Origin: Rhizobium sp. NFR07
GTDB taxonomy: Bacteria; Pseudomonadota; Alphaproteobacteria; Rhizobiales; Rhizobiaceae
Assembly: GCF_900111905.1 (NCBI RefSeq)
Contig: NZ_FOKM01000006.1
Location: forward strand, 310,001-374,000
Reading direction: 5' to 3'
Length of the DNA stretch: 64,000 nt
Positions 27,241-35,555 of this stretch are shown one piece after another (positions within the stretch are counted from its first letter, which is position 1; each line of letters opens with the position of its first letter). The notes beneath the pieces are model-generated. The model was not told the DNA's origin. It did no database searches and saw only the letters and a program-made list of their open reading frames with translations. A program made the position numbers and the translations under genes.

Positions 27241-27912
27241 TTAAGCGGCCGGCTTTATCTGCGCGCGCCGTCTCGGCCCCATGCGCTCGAGCCGCTGGCT
27301 GGCCGCGGAGAGCGGAAAGCACAGGCAGAAATAGAGCGCTGCAACGATGAGGTAGATGAGGAAGGGCTCGAAGATCGAGTTGTTGATGAGCTGCCCGGCA
27401 CGGGTCAGTTCGACGAAGCCGACGACCGAGGCAAGCGAGGTGTTCTTGACGATCTGGACACTGAAGCCGACCGTCGGCGGCGTCGCGATGCGGATAGCCT
27501 GCGGCAGGATCACCTTGAACATTCTCTGGGGCTTGGAAAGCGCCAGGCATTCGGCCGCCTCCCATTGCGCCTTCGGAACCGATTCCAGGCAACCGCGCCA
27601 GATCTCGCCGAGATAGGCGCTGACATAGATCGTCAGCGATATCCCCGCCGCAAACAGTGGCGTTATCGAGAACCCGAGCGTCGGCAGGCCGAAATAGATG
27701 ATGAACATGATGACCAGAAGCGGCGTGCCCTGGATCAGCTGAACATAGGTTGCCGCGAGAAGACGGATGGCCTTGGACGGGGTGATCCGCGCAAGCGCGA
27801 CCAGAAATCCGACAATCCCGCCTCCGACAAAAGCCATCGCCGTCAGGACAAGCGTCCAGACAACGCCGTTCAAGAGGAAGATCAGGTGGTTATGATTGAA
27901 TGCAGTCGTCAT
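27241..27912 (-). CDS. Amino-acid-type ABC transporter permease 1
   Basis: A 223-residue HisM/GlnP-type permease with about five membrane segments. It has YVQLIQGTPLLVIMFIIYFG, which matches the conserved E/Q-x-x-R/Q-GTPLLVQ signature of the family, and the EAA loop QWEAAECLALSKPQRMFKVI facing the ATPase. It is followed by a second permease gene, so the channel should be a heterodimer. The C-terminus is basic (MGPRRRAQIK), typical cytoplasmic. Confidence 0.92.
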   Translation of the reverse strand: MTTAFNHNHLIFLLNGVVWTLVLTAMAFVGGGIVGFLVALARITPSKAIRLLAATYVQLIQGTPLLVIMFIIYFGLPTLGFSITPLFAAGISLTIYVSAYLGEIWRGCLESVPKAQWEAAECLALSKPQRMFKVILPQAIRIATPPTVGFSVQIVKNTSLASVVGFVELTRAGQLINNSIFEPFLIYLIVAALYFCLCFPLSAASQRLERMGPRRRAQIKPAA

Positions 27913-27923
27913 GATCGCCTCCC

Positions 27924-28601
27924 TTACAATGGCGTTCCGAGCCGACGACGGCGCGGGAACAGGGCCATGCCGAGCGCCCAGAATAGGGCGCGCATGACGA
28001 GCGACAGGAAGAGATAGATGACGGCGATGACGAGATAGGTCTCGAAGGGCCGGTAGGTTTCCGACTGGATGAAGTTGCCGGCCGCCGTCAGTTCCTCAGC
28101 CGAGATCTGCGATGTCACCGAAGAGGCGAGCATCAGGAGGATGAACTGGCTGGTCAATGCCGGATAGACCCGTTCCATCGCAGGCCGGAGACCGACATGC
28201 CAGTAGAGCTGGACGGGTGAAAGGCCGAGGCATTCCCCAGCCTCCCACTGACCCTTCTGGATGGCGTCGAAGCCGGCACGCATGATCTCCGCCGTATAGG
28301 CCCCCACATTTACCGTCAGCGCGAGGATCGCCACGAGGATTGCGCCGAAGGAATAGCCCAGGCTCGACAGACCGAAATAGATCACGAAGATCTGCACCAG
28401 GAACGGCGTGTTGCGGACGCTTTCGATATAGATCGAGGCAATCCCACACAAAACCGGACCACCCGAGCGACGCGCGATGGCGCAGGCCGTTCCGATGACG
28501 AAGCCGGTCAAGGTCGTGACAAGCGCAAGCTGGGCCGTCAGCGCCATGCCATCGACCAGCATCTGCCAGCGAAGGAGGACGACGGAGAAATCGAAGTTCA
28601 T
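27924..28601 (-). CDS. Amino-acid-type ABC transporter permease 2
   Basis: A 225-residue HisQ/HisM-type permease. The family signature reads YIESVRNTPFLVQIFVIYFG and the EAA loop QWEAGECLGLSPVQLYWHV. The ATG at 28601 overlaps the stop of the upstream dehydrogenase gene (ATGA), tying enzyme and transporter into one transcript. It lies 11 bases before permease 1. Confidence 0.92.
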   Translation of the reverse strand: MNFDFSVVLLRWQMLVDGMALTAQLALVTTLTGFVIGTACAIARRSGGPVLCGIASIYIESVRNTPFLVQIFVIYFGLSSLGYSFGAILVAILALTVNVGAYTAEIMRAGFDAIQKGQWEAGECLGLSPVQLYWHVGLRPAMERVYPALTSQFILLMLASSVTSQISAEELTAAGNFIQSETYRPFETYLVIAVIYLFLSLVMRALFWALGMALFPRRRRLGTPL

Positions 28602-29515
28602 GGGTGACCTGCCATCGCGACCGGAACGTCTTGGCCAGTCATCCGGTCATAGACCTTGAAGAGAGCCTGGTTACCGTTCGATCCTTCGCCATGAGCGCGC
28701 GCCTCGACATATTGCGAGGTAACGAGCGAGGTCGCAGGAAGAGGCACGTCCTTCTGGCCTGCCATTTCCAGAACAAGACGCAGATCCTTCAGCATCAGGT
28801 CGATGCGGAAACCGGCGCTGGCATCACCGGCGATCATGGCGGGGCCGAGCTTTTCGAGCATCCAGGAGGACGCCGAGCCGCCGAGCAGGACGTCACGCAT
28901 CTGCTCCAGATCGACACCGCTTGCGCGGCCAAGCGCGAGCGCTTCGCAGACGGCCTGAATGTTGACGGCGCAGACGAGCTGGTTGCAGAGTTTGACTGTC
29001 TGCCCTGCACCTGGTGCACCTACATAGGTGATCGTCGTGCCCATGACCTTCAGAACAGTTTCGGCGCGATCGAATGCCGAACGTTCTCCGCCAACCATGA
29101 TCGAAAGTGCGGCATTCTTGGCACCGATCGGACCGCCCGAAACCGGACCATCGAGCATCGAGATCGACTTTTCCGAAAGATGGTCGGCCATTGACCGCGT
29201 CGCTTCGGGCGAAATGGTGCTCATATCGATGAAGATGCCGCCCCGCGGCATGTGTTTAAGTACGCCATCACGGTAGACCACATCCTCTACCTGCGGCGTA
29301 TTCGGCAGCATCGAGATGGTGATTTCCGCATCGGCGACAGCCTCGGCGACACTTGACGAGGCAATGCCACCTTTTTCGGCAAGGCTTTTCACCGCATCCG
29401 ATGAAATGTCGAAAACCCGAACAGGATATCCGGCGGCAATAAGATGGCCGGCCATTTCGCGGCCCATCACGCCAAGTCCGATAAATGCCAGTTTGGGGAA
29501 GGTGTTGCTGGACAT
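28598..29515 (-). CDS. 3-hydroxyisobutyrate dehydrogenase-family oxidoreductase
   Basis: A 305-residue beta-hydroxyacid dehydrogenase. The Rossmann motif is FIGLGVMGREMAGHL; the substrate motif is LDGPVSGGPIGAKNAALSI; the catalytic Lys is in AGAGQTVKLCNQL-like context (GAGQTVKLCNQ); the C-terminal domain has LMLKDLRLVLE with the DLRL pattern. Substrates in this family include 3-hydroxyisobutyrate, tartronate semialdehyde and L-threonate. The start is ATG 29515, with GGGAG seven bases upstream; a TTG at 29533 is less likely. Presence with RpiB and a ribokinase suggests a polyhydroxy acid or sugar substrate, not an amino acid. Confidence 0.88.
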   Translation of the reverse strand: MSSNTFPKLAFIGLGVMGREMAGHLIAAGYPVRVFDISSDAVKSLAEKGGIASSSVAEAVADAEITISMLPNTPQVEDVVYRDGVLKHMPRGGIFIDMSTISPEATRSMADHLSEKSISMLDGPVSGGPIGAKNAALSIMVGGERSAFDRAETVLKVMGTTITYVGAPGAGQTVKLCNQLVCAVNIQAVCEALALGRASGVDLEQMRDVLLGGSASSWMLEKLGPAMIAGDASAGFRIDLMLKDLRLVLEMAGQKDVPLPATSLVTSQYVEARAHGEGSNGNQALFKVYDRMTGQDVPVAMAGHP

Positions 29516-29545
29516 GTCTGCTCTCCCTATCAATCCGTGCGGCGC

Positions 29546-29992
29546 CTACTGCGCCTTTTCCAGAGCGGAGAGTTTTTCGACGCGACGGACAAAGTCCTCG
29601 TTGCGGTCGAACTGAGCGTCGAGATAGGCGACGACCAGGTCTCGGGCGAGCCAGGGACCGACGATCTTGGCACCGATGCACATGACGTTTACGTCGTCAT
29701 GCTCGACGCTCTGGTGGGCGGAATGCACGTCATGGCAGACTGCCGCGCGGATACCATTGATCTTGTTGGCGGCGATTGCCGCTCCGACACCGGTACCGCA
29801 GACGAGAATGCCGCGCTCAGCCGCACCATCGCGGACCTTCTTGCAAAGCAGGCCGGCAATATCGGGGAAATCGACCGGTTCGGGCGTGAAGCTGCCGATA
29901 TCCTCGACCTCATGGCCAAGCTCCTTCAGCACTTCGATGACGTCCGCCTTCAGCGGAAATCCCGCGTGGTCGCTACCGATGACAATGTTCAT
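29546..29992 (-). CDS. RpiB/LacA/LacB-family sugar-phosphate isomerase
   Basis: A 148-residue protein, the normal length for RpiB. It starts with the family block IVIGSDHAGFPLKADV, holds the active-site loop GILVCGTGVGAAIAANKI with the catalytic Cys, and continues with GIRAAVCHDVHSAHQSVEHDDVNV. It interconverts an aldose and ketose phosphate (ribose 5-phosphate/ribulose 5-phosphate, or allose/tetrulose relatives). Start ATG 29992 has GGAGG six bases upstream. It is the second gene of an operon that begins with the FadR-type regulator; the divergent gene encodes a ribokinase-like enzyme that could supply its substrate. Confidence 0.92.
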   Translation of the reverse strand: MNIVIGSDHAGFPLKADVIEVLKELGHEVEDIGSFTPEPVDFPDIAGLLCKKVRDGAAERGILVCGTGVGAAIAANKINGIRAAVCHDVHSAHQSVEHDDVNVMCIGAKIVGPWLARDLVVAYLDAQFDRNEDFVRRVEKLSALEKAQ

Positions 29993-30021
29993 GAATATCC
30001 TCCCTTTCATTGAATGGAAAA

Positions 30022-30777
30022 CTAGGTCGAGACGCCCGTTCCCTTGGAAATGTCGTGCAGGCTGGCTCGACGCCTGAAATCGGCACCGATCTCGAAATGC
30101 TGATGCAGCAGATCATCGGCGCGAACCCGGTCGCGGGCGGCCAGGGCCTCAAGGATCAGGCGATGATGGTCGATAAGGAATTCCTCTATCCCGTCCACCC
30201 GGATGATCTTTTCGCGGCGCTCCAAATGCGAGCGCATCATCAGCTGGGAGATCGATGCGTAGATCGTCACCAGGGTCGGCGAATGCGACGCCGCGACGAT
30301 CGCCTCATGGAACTGGAAATCCGCGAGACCGCCGAGTTCCGGATTATCGATCGTCTGGACGATGCGGCCGAGGGCGCTGGCGATATTTGCAAAGTCCTGC
30401 TCGGTCGCGCGCTGGCAGGCGATGCGCACAGCGTGATGCTCGATCGCCTTTCTCGCCTCCATGATATCACCCGTCACATTCGAGCCGTGAGCGAGCATGA
30501 AGCTGAAGACATCACCAAGAGCGGTGGCATCCGGGCGCCGGACGATCGTACCGACACCGTGCCGGATCTCCACGGCGCCGATCATCGACAGTGCCCTCAA
30601 TGCCTCACGAAGCACGGGGCGGCTGACATTCAGGTGGGCGGCCAGTTCGCGCTCGGGCAGCAGACAATCTCCCGCCTTCAGCTCTCCAGACAGAAGCTGA
30701 TCGCGCAGAAATGCCGCGACCCGGTTATGAGCCCCTGCTTCCTGTGGTTCGCGACGGATCGTTTTTTTGACTGTCAT
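30022..30777 (-). CDS. GntR-family regulator, FadR subfamily
   Basis: A 251-residue regulator. Residues about 18-80 form the GntR winged helix (LLPERELAAHLNVSRPVLREAL, IEIRHGVGTIV-like wing). Residues about 95-240 are a helical FCD domain, with metal-binding-type residues in EARKAIEHHAVRIA, FHEAIVAASHSP and DHHRLILEALAARD. It should repress both its own operon and the divergent rbsK until an acid or sugar-acid ligand binds. The start is ATG 30777; the upstream extension lacks a ribosome site and would run into the operator. Confidence 0.9.
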   Translation of the reverse strand: MTVKKTIRREPQEAGAHNRVAAFLRDQLLSGELKAGDCLLPERELAAHLNVSRPVLREALRALSMIGAVEIRHGVGTIVRRPDATALGDVFSFMLAHGSNVTGDIMEARKAIEHHAVRIACQRATEQDFANIASALGRIVQTIDNPELGGLADFQFHEAIVAASHSPTLVTIYASISQLMMRSHLERREKIIRVDGIEEFLIDHHRLILEALAARDRVRADDLLHQHFEIGADFRRRASLHDISKGTGVST

Positions 30778-30781
30778 TTTT

Positions 30782-30826
30782 TGTCCATACCGTGGTATTA
30801 CCACTAAACTATCCACGGTAGGGACA
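30782..30826. promoter_or_regulatory. Inverted-repeat operator in the GntR-rbsK divergent gap
   Basis: TGTCCATACCGTGG at 30782-30795 and CCACGGTAGGGACA at 30813-30826 are inverted repeats matching at 13 of 14 positions, 17 bases apart. Nested inside are GTGGTATTACCAC (30792-30804, palindrome around one base) and ATACC-GT-GGTAT (30787-30798). TGGT-N3-ACCA is the classic core of FadR-subfamily operators, so this is very likely where the adjacent regulator binds. Confidence 0.75.
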
Positions 30827-30932
30827 CTGTCAAGCTCAGAAACCGACGTTTCTTCTAAGCCATTGCAGAAGCCCGCATTTAACGCACAGCAAAGGCCAGT
30901 TTCCTGGCTATTGCTGAAGACAGGAGTTCTCC

Positions 30933-31841
30933 ATGATCACCGTAATCGGCTCCATAAACATGGATCTTGTCGCGAGGACCGAACGCCTGCCGCGCGCAGG
31001 TGAAACCGTGGCGGGACGGACATTTGCCAATTCAGCCGGGGGAAAGGGGGCAAACCAGGCGCTTGCAGCAAAATTGTCAGGCAGCTGCGTAAGTATGGTC
31101 GGTGCGATCGGAGATGACAGTTTTGCCGCCGGCGCACTCGGCGTGCTTCGCACAGCATCTGTTGACCTGACCTCGGTGAAGACTGTGCCTTCGGTAACAG
31201 GCACTGCGATAATCCTGGTGGACGGCTCGGGAGAAAACATGATCACGGTCATCGCCGGCGCGAATGATCTCGTTGCCAAAGATATGGTGGACGACGCTTT
31301 GGCGGAAATGGCGGCTGGAGACCTGCTCATGCTGCAGATGGAGATCCCCGCGGATACGATAGAGCACGCACTGAAGGAAGCACGCGCAAGAGGCATCGTA
31401 AGCGTGCTGAACACCGCGCCATTTACCACGGATGTCCCACGATTGGCTGGACTTGCCGATATCGTCATATCGAACGAAACAGAATTCGACCTGCTCGCAG
31501 GATTAACTACGTCTGGGAAAGAACTGCGACTGGATGCGCTGATGCGCCTGCACGAACAACGCGGCCAGATCTTTGTTTTGACACTTGGCGCCGAAGGGGC
31601 GATTGCAATCAAGGACGGTGAAATCATCCAGGCAGACAGCCTGAAGATCGATCCTGTGGACACGGTCGGCGCAGGCGATACGTTCTGCGGCTACCTGGTC
31701 GGTGGGCTGGAGCAAGGCTTCGACATTCGGACCGCACTGCAGCGTGCCGCGGCAGCCGGGTCGATTGCCTGCCTTTCCGCCGGAGCACAAACCGCGATCC
31801 CGATGGTCGCGGCAGTCGAGGCCGCCTTGGCGGCAACCTGA
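30933..31841 (+). CDS. Ribokinase-family sugar kinase
   Basis: A 302-residue PfkB/ribokinase protein. GSINMDLVARTERLPRAGET and the signature AGGKGANQALAAKL at the N-terminus and DTVGAGDTFCGYLVGGL at the C-terminus, with catalytic Asp, are all canonical for RbsK. Start ATG 30933 has AGGAG nine bases upstream. It is divergent from the FadR-type GntR gene and its RpiB operon. Kinase plus RpiB would convert an imported pentose or related sugar into a pentose-phosphate-pathway intermediate; strict ribose specificity is not proven. Confidence 0.88.
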   Translation: MITVIGSINMDLVARTERLPRAGETVAGRTFANSAGGKGANQALAAKLSGSCVSMVGAIGDDSFAAGALGVLRTASVDLTSVKTVPSVTGTAIILVDGSGENMITVIAGANDLVAKDMVDDALAEMAAGDLLMLQMEIPADTIEHALKEARARGIVSVLNTAPFTTDVPRLAGLADIVISNETEFDLLAGLTTSGKELRLDALMRLHEQRGQIFVLTLGAEGAIAIKDGEIIQADSLKIDPVDTVGAGDTFCGYLVGGLEQGFDIRTALQRAAAAGSIACLSAGAQTAIPMVAAVEAALAAT

Positions 31842-31900
31842 AACTGACGGCGATATTCGCGAGAGCCGCTGCCATTCCTGAAATGGTATGACGCATGGCA

Positions 31901-31924
31901 CCGCGCGTTCCACATGACGCGCGG
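31901..31924. terminator. Hairpin between convergent genes
   Basis: CCGCGCGT at 31901-31908 pairs perfectly with ACGCGCGG at 31917-31924 around an 8-base loop, in the 112-base gap between converging rbsK-like and aminotransferase genes. A terminator role for one or both strands is likely, although no T-run follows. Confidence 0.65.
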
Positions 31925-31953
31925 CGACCTCACTTGCATTTCATAACGTTCGA

Positions 31954-32826
31954 CTAAATCCGCGCGCCAACCGCTTTCTCAAGATAGATTTCGCGCAGGC
32001 GACGGCTGACGGGGCCGATTGCGCCATCACCAATCACGTGACCGTCGATAGACAGTACAGAGGTTACGAAGGATGTGGCCGAAGTGATGAAGGCTTCTTT
32101 CGCCTCGAGAGTTTCCGCGATAGTGAAAGAGCGCTCTTCCAGAGCGTAGCCCGCGTCCTCGGCAAACCGAAGAACGGCCGCGCGGGTAATGCCATGCAGG
32201 ATGTCCGACGACAGGCTGCGCGTGACGATCTTGTCATCGGCCGTTACGATATAGGCATTGGCCGAGGAAGCTTCCGTGACGAAGCCGTCCTGCACGAGCC
32301 AGGCGTCGTCGGCGCCGGCATCATTCGCGGCATTCTTCGCCATGGAGGGATAAAGCAGCTGGACCGTCTTGATGTCGCGGCGCCCCCAGCGAATGTCGGG
32401 CAGCGAGATGACCTTAAGGCCGCGCTTGGCAAGCGGGCTTTCCAGTACCGGCCGGGCCTGGGTGAACATGACGACGACCGGCGGGGTATCCTTCGACGGA
32501 AAGTTGAAGTCGCGGTCGGCGTTGCCGCGGGAGATCTGCATGTAGATCAGCCCTTCATCGACATTGTTGTCGGCCACCAGCTTGCGATGAATCGCCAGCA
32601 GCTCCGCATCGCTCATCGGCACGGGCATGTCGAGTTCCTTCAACGAGCGTGCGAGCCGGGCCATATGTCCGTCGAAATCGACGAGCTTTCCGCCGATGAC
32701 GCAAGTGACTTCGTAGATGGCATCCGCAAACAGGTAGCCACGGTCGAAGACCGAAACCTTGGCTTCCGATTCCGGGCAATATTGCCCGGCGACGTAGACG
32801 ATGCGTTCAGGTGAGCTCATGTTCAT
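31954..32826 (-). CDS. D-amino-acid transaminase-like, class IV PLP enzyme
   Basis: A 290-residue fold-type IV aminotransferase. The N-terminal VSVFDRGYLFADAIYEVT is the D-alanine transaminase form of the DRG block; DIKTVQLLYPSMAKNAAND contains the Schiff-base Lys region; VTEASSANAYIVTADDKIVT and SDILHGITRAAVL are the phosphate-binding and helix segments. Length matches Dat (about 280). It would interconvert D-amino acids and 2-oxo acids in the cytoplasm. It ends a ten-gene catabolic operon whose racemase-like, deacylase and hydroxyacid dehydrogenase members suggest a D-configured or epimerised amino acid intermediate. Confidence 0.87.
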   Translation of the reverse strand: MNMSSPERIVYVAGQYCPESEAKVSVFDRGYLFADAIYEVTCVIGGKLVDFDGHMARLARSLKELDMPVPMSDAELLAIHRKLVADNNVDEGLIYMQISRGNADRDFNFPSKDTPPVVVMFTQARPVLESPLAKRGLKVISLPDIRWGRRDIKTVQLLYPSMAKNAANDAGADDAWLVQDGFVTEASSANAYIVTADDKIVTRSLSSDILHGITRAAVLRFAEDAGYALEERSFTIAETLEAKEAFITSATSFVTSVLSIDGHVIGDGAIGPVSRRLREIYLEKAVGARI

Positions 32827-32884
32827 TCAATTCCCGAGAAAGATAAAAGGTTGATCGCCGGACGCAGGCACTGGCGCACCCGCG

Positions 32885-33820
32885 TCAGTAGCCACGCTCC
32901 AGGTCGACGGTGGGAGGAAGTGTGCCGTTCGCACGATAGTCCAGGATGTTGCCGGCCACGATGGCTGCCGCCGTCTCGCGGTCCGTCGGAGCGGAGATAT
33001 GTGGCAGGACAGTGATCGCCGGATGATCCCAGTAGGCGGCATCGGCGGGCAGCGGCTCGACGTCAAAGACATCAAGCACAGCATGCTTCAGCGCGCCGGA
33101 ATCGAGAGCCTCGACCAGATCATCACCGACAACGATCGGACCTCTGGCGAAATTGATAAGGGAGGCGCCCTCAGGCAAAAGGGCAAGCCGAGCGGAATCA
33201 AGCAAGCCTCTGGTTTCGCCGGTCAGCGGCAGAAGGCAGACCAGGATTTCCGACCGGCCGAGAAGCTGTTCGAGCCCGTTCTCGCCATGGAAGGTCTCGA
33301 CGCCGTCAACCGACTTTGCGGCACGGCTCCAGCCGATCACATTAAAGCCGGCCCCTTTCAGCGCCGCAGCGGATGCAGCCCCGAGCGCACCGAGGCCCAG
33401 CACGCCAACCGTGATATCCTGTGGCCGCCGGTAGGTGAGTTGTTCCCAGACACGCTGCTTCTGGAGCCTGGCATAGGCGGGCATGTCGCGGAACAGATAA
33501 TATGTCCAGGCCAGCACCGCCTCCGCCATCGTCCGGCTGAGTTGCGGATCAACGAGGCGCACGATCGGCAGCCGGCTTCCGCCAAGCTCACCGACCAGAC
33601 GTTCGACGCCGGCCCAGACGCTGTGGATCCATTTCAGGCCCGGCAGCTGCGATATGTCCGCCGGGTCGGGATTTGCGACTATCGCGATATCGACCGTGGC
33701 TCGCGAAGCCTCATCGAGCTGCCGGAACGGGACGATCGTCTCGCCTGGCATCTTCTGTGAAAGCGAAGCCAGCCAGAGCTGCTCCACGTCTTCTGGCATA
33801 CGCGTAACAAGCGCAATCAT
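32885..33820 (-). CDS. 2-hydroxyacid dehydrogenase (GhrA-like)
   Basis: A 311-residue D-2-hydroxyacid dehydrogenase. The NAD(P) motif is VGVLGLGALGAASAAAL with GWSR after strand 2, typical for NADPH-using GhrA. The catalytic Arg lies in LINFARGPIVVGDDLV, Glu in LDVFDVEPLP, and His in ITVLPHISAPTD. GhrA reduces glyoxylate and hydroxypyruvate; in this operon it could reduce the 2-oxo acid left by the D-amino-acid transaminase. It is encoded 30 bases after the VOC protein gene and 58 bases before the transaminase. Confidence 0.9.
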   Translation of the reverse strand: MIALVTRMPEDVEQLWLASLSQKMPGETIVPFRQLDEASRATVDIAIVANPDPADISQLPGLKWIHSVWAGVERLVGELGGSRLPIVRLVDPQLSRTMAEAVLAWTYYLFRDMPAYARLQKQRVWEQLTYRRPQDITVGVLGLGALGAASAAALKGAGFNVIGWSRAAKSVDGVETFHGENGLEQLLGRSEILVCLLPLTGETRGLLDSARLALLPEGASLINFARGPIVVGDDLVEALDSGALKHAVLDVFDVEPLPADAAYWDHPAITVLPHISAPTDRETAAAIVAGNILDYRANGTLPPTVDLERGY

Positions 33821-33850
33821 CGGATAGCCTCCTTTACGGCCTTATCGACC

Positions 33851-34264
33851 TCAATGCGCAAAGACGCTGTCGAAATCCTTGAAGCCCTTGACCTCGATCG
33901 GGTTGCCGCTCGGATCGAAGAAGAACATCGTGCGCTGTTCGCCCGGTTCGCCCTCGAAGCGGACGACCGGCGGAATGTCGAAGGCGACGCCGGCGTCCTC
34001 GAGGCGCTTGGCAAGCGCCAGCCATGCGTCGAGTTCCAGGACCACGCCGAGATGCGGCATCATCACCATGTGATTGCCGACCTTGCCGGTGCGCGTCGTT
34101 TCAAACGGCTCGCCCAGGTGCATGGAAATCTGATGACCGAAGAAATCGAAATCGACCCAGGTGTCGGTGCTGCGGCCTTCCTCGCAGCCGAGGACGCCGC
34201 CGTAGAAACGGCGGGTCTCTTCGAGATCGGTGACGTGATAGGCGAGATGGAAAAGCGAACGCAT
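33851..34264 (-). CDS. VOC-family (glyoxalase/dioxygenase-like) protein
   Basis: A 137-residue protein with two beta-alpha-beta-beta-beta repeats. The first has FHLAYHVTDLEETRRFYGGVLGC (the opening part: HLAYHVTDLEETRRFY), the second ends MFFFDPSGNPIEVKGF, which carries the C-terminal metal Glu; His in the first strand would be the first ligand, and FGHQISMHL supplies more. VOC proteins bind a divalent metal and do isomerisation, epimerisation or ring cleavage. The exact reaction is unknown. It lies inside the operon between the glutaminase-like protein and the hydroxyacid dehydrogenase. Confidence 0.85.
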   Translation of the reverse strand: MRSLFHLAYHVTDLEETRRFYGGVLGCEEGRSTDTWVDFDFFGHQISMHLGEPFETTRTGKVGNHMVMMPHLGVVLELDAWLALAKRLEDAGVAFDIPPVVRFEGEPGEQRTMFFFDPSGNPIEVKGFKDFDSVFAH

Positions 34265-34302
34265 TGAATGTTTCCTGTCTTTTTTGTGGGAAGGTACTGC
34301 AG

Positions 34303-35529
34303 CTAGGACGCTGCCGATGATTGCTTACGGATCGTCGCCTGTAAAAAAGCGACGATCAGCGGATGAGGCTTACCGGGACGAGAGGATAGTTCGGGATGTC
34401 CCTGCATGCCCATGTAGAATGGATGATCAACCACCTCAATCGCATCCACGACGGCGCCGCCGACCCCGCGCGCGGAAATCCGAAGGCCTTGTGCTTCGAG
34501 ATCGCCAACGAGGCTCGGATTGAGCCTGAAGCGATGATTGCATCGGATGGCTGTCCCGGCCGCAAGCAGGCCGGCCAGCCGCGTGCCAGAAGTAACTTCG
34601 ATCTGCTGGTCGCCCGTCCGATGCTCCGGCAAGAGATCGCCATCTGCCTTTTGCTCGCCTGCCATGGCGAGAAAGGTCTTGATACCCGCGTCCGGATCAG
34701 CTTCCGCCAGATTGGCGTTGCTGCGGCCGAAGGCTCTCCACGCGACCGCCGTCGCCATGGTCTGCATTCCGAGGCATAGGCCGACGACAGGCAGTCCGTT
34801 TTCTAGCGCAAAGGCGGCCACTGCAGTCTGCCCGGCAACATTCTTCATGTCCGCCCCGCCCGGCAGCAGTACGCCCGCATAAGGCTCAAGCGTCTCGCCG
34901 GCATCAGCTTCACGGAACTGAACCGGATCGACGAAATCTATGTTGAGCTGCAGCGAGAGGCTGTCCGCCGCGTCGGCGAGGCTTGCCAAGGCAGCCGGAT
35001 AGACATCCAGATGATCGCTTTTTGCGCCAACGAGCGCGATGTTAAGCGCCGCCTTGATTGCAGCCTTCGGCTGGTCCAGCACGATGCGACCGAAACAATC
35101 ACGCCAGCAGAGTACCTTCCGTGTCGCCTGATCCGCGAAATGGTCGGCGAGCTCGATGACGTCGATCTTTTCAATCGGAACGCCAGCTGACTTGGCGGCT
35201 GATGAAAGTGCCGCCGCCGCGCCCGCGTCGGACACGAAGGCAGTGTGGATTGGCACGACGATATCGGCGAGGCCGGCGGCACCGACCACGGCCTCGACCG
35301 TTGCGACCGGCAACACCGGCTTGCCCGAAAGCCGCTCGAACCAGCAGAGCCCGCTTGCGGCAAGCCCGCCCGTTGAAACCACATGCTGAGTCGCATCCGC
35401 GTGACGTGACGTATCGAAACGAGCTGCGATGTGCATGAAACCGCAATTCCGGGCCGCCGCAACCGCTGCGGCCACCGCGCCGTAAAGCGCCGGACTATCG
35501 GTATCGTGGTGAACGAGGATCAGGCCCAT
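34303..35529 (-). CDS. CTP-synthase-type glutaminase domain fused to an unrecognised N-terminal domain
   Basis: A 408-residue protein. Residues about 163-400 match the class I glutamine amidotransferase domain of CTP synthase: LNIALVGAKSDHLDVYPAAL, LLPGGADMKNV (oxyanion region), LPVVGLCLGMQT with nucleophile Cys252, and MGMQGHPELSSRP with His378 and Glu380, so the catalytic triad is intact. The CTP synthetase domain (about 265 residues with a P-loop) is absent. Instead residues 1-160 form an alpha/beta region starting LILVHHDTDSPALYG that I do not recognise. The protein therefore cannot be a CTP synthase. In this catabolic operon it may hydrolyse a gamma-glutamyl or other amide bond, or pass ammonia to a partner. 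Function is open. Confidence 0.75.
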   Translation of the reverse strand: MGLILVHHDTDSPALYGAVAAAVAAARNCGFMHIAARFDTSRHADATQHVVSTGGLAASGLCWFERLSGKPVLPVATVEAVVGAAGLADIVVPIHTAFVSDAGAAAALSSAAKSAGVPIEKIDVIELADHFADQATRKVLCWRDCFGRIVLDQPKAAIKAALNIALVGAKSDHLDVYPAALASLADAADSLSLQLNIDFVDPVQFREADAGETLEPYAGVLLPGGADMKNVAGQTAVAAFALENGLPVVGLCLGMQTMATAVAWRAFGRSNANLAEADPDAGIKTFLAMAGEQKADGDLLPEHRTGDQQIEVTSGTRLAGLLAAGTAIRCNHRFRLNPSLVGDLEAQGLRISARGVGGAVVDAIEVVDHPFYMGMQGHPELSSRPGKPHPLIVAFLQATIRKQSSAAS

Positions 35530-35555
35530 CGTCAGCTCCGTTCAATCGGCTCGCT

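Noticed and set aside
34303-35529. Annotation as CTP synthase
   Set aside because: The synthetase domain is missing and its place is taken by an unrelated domain.
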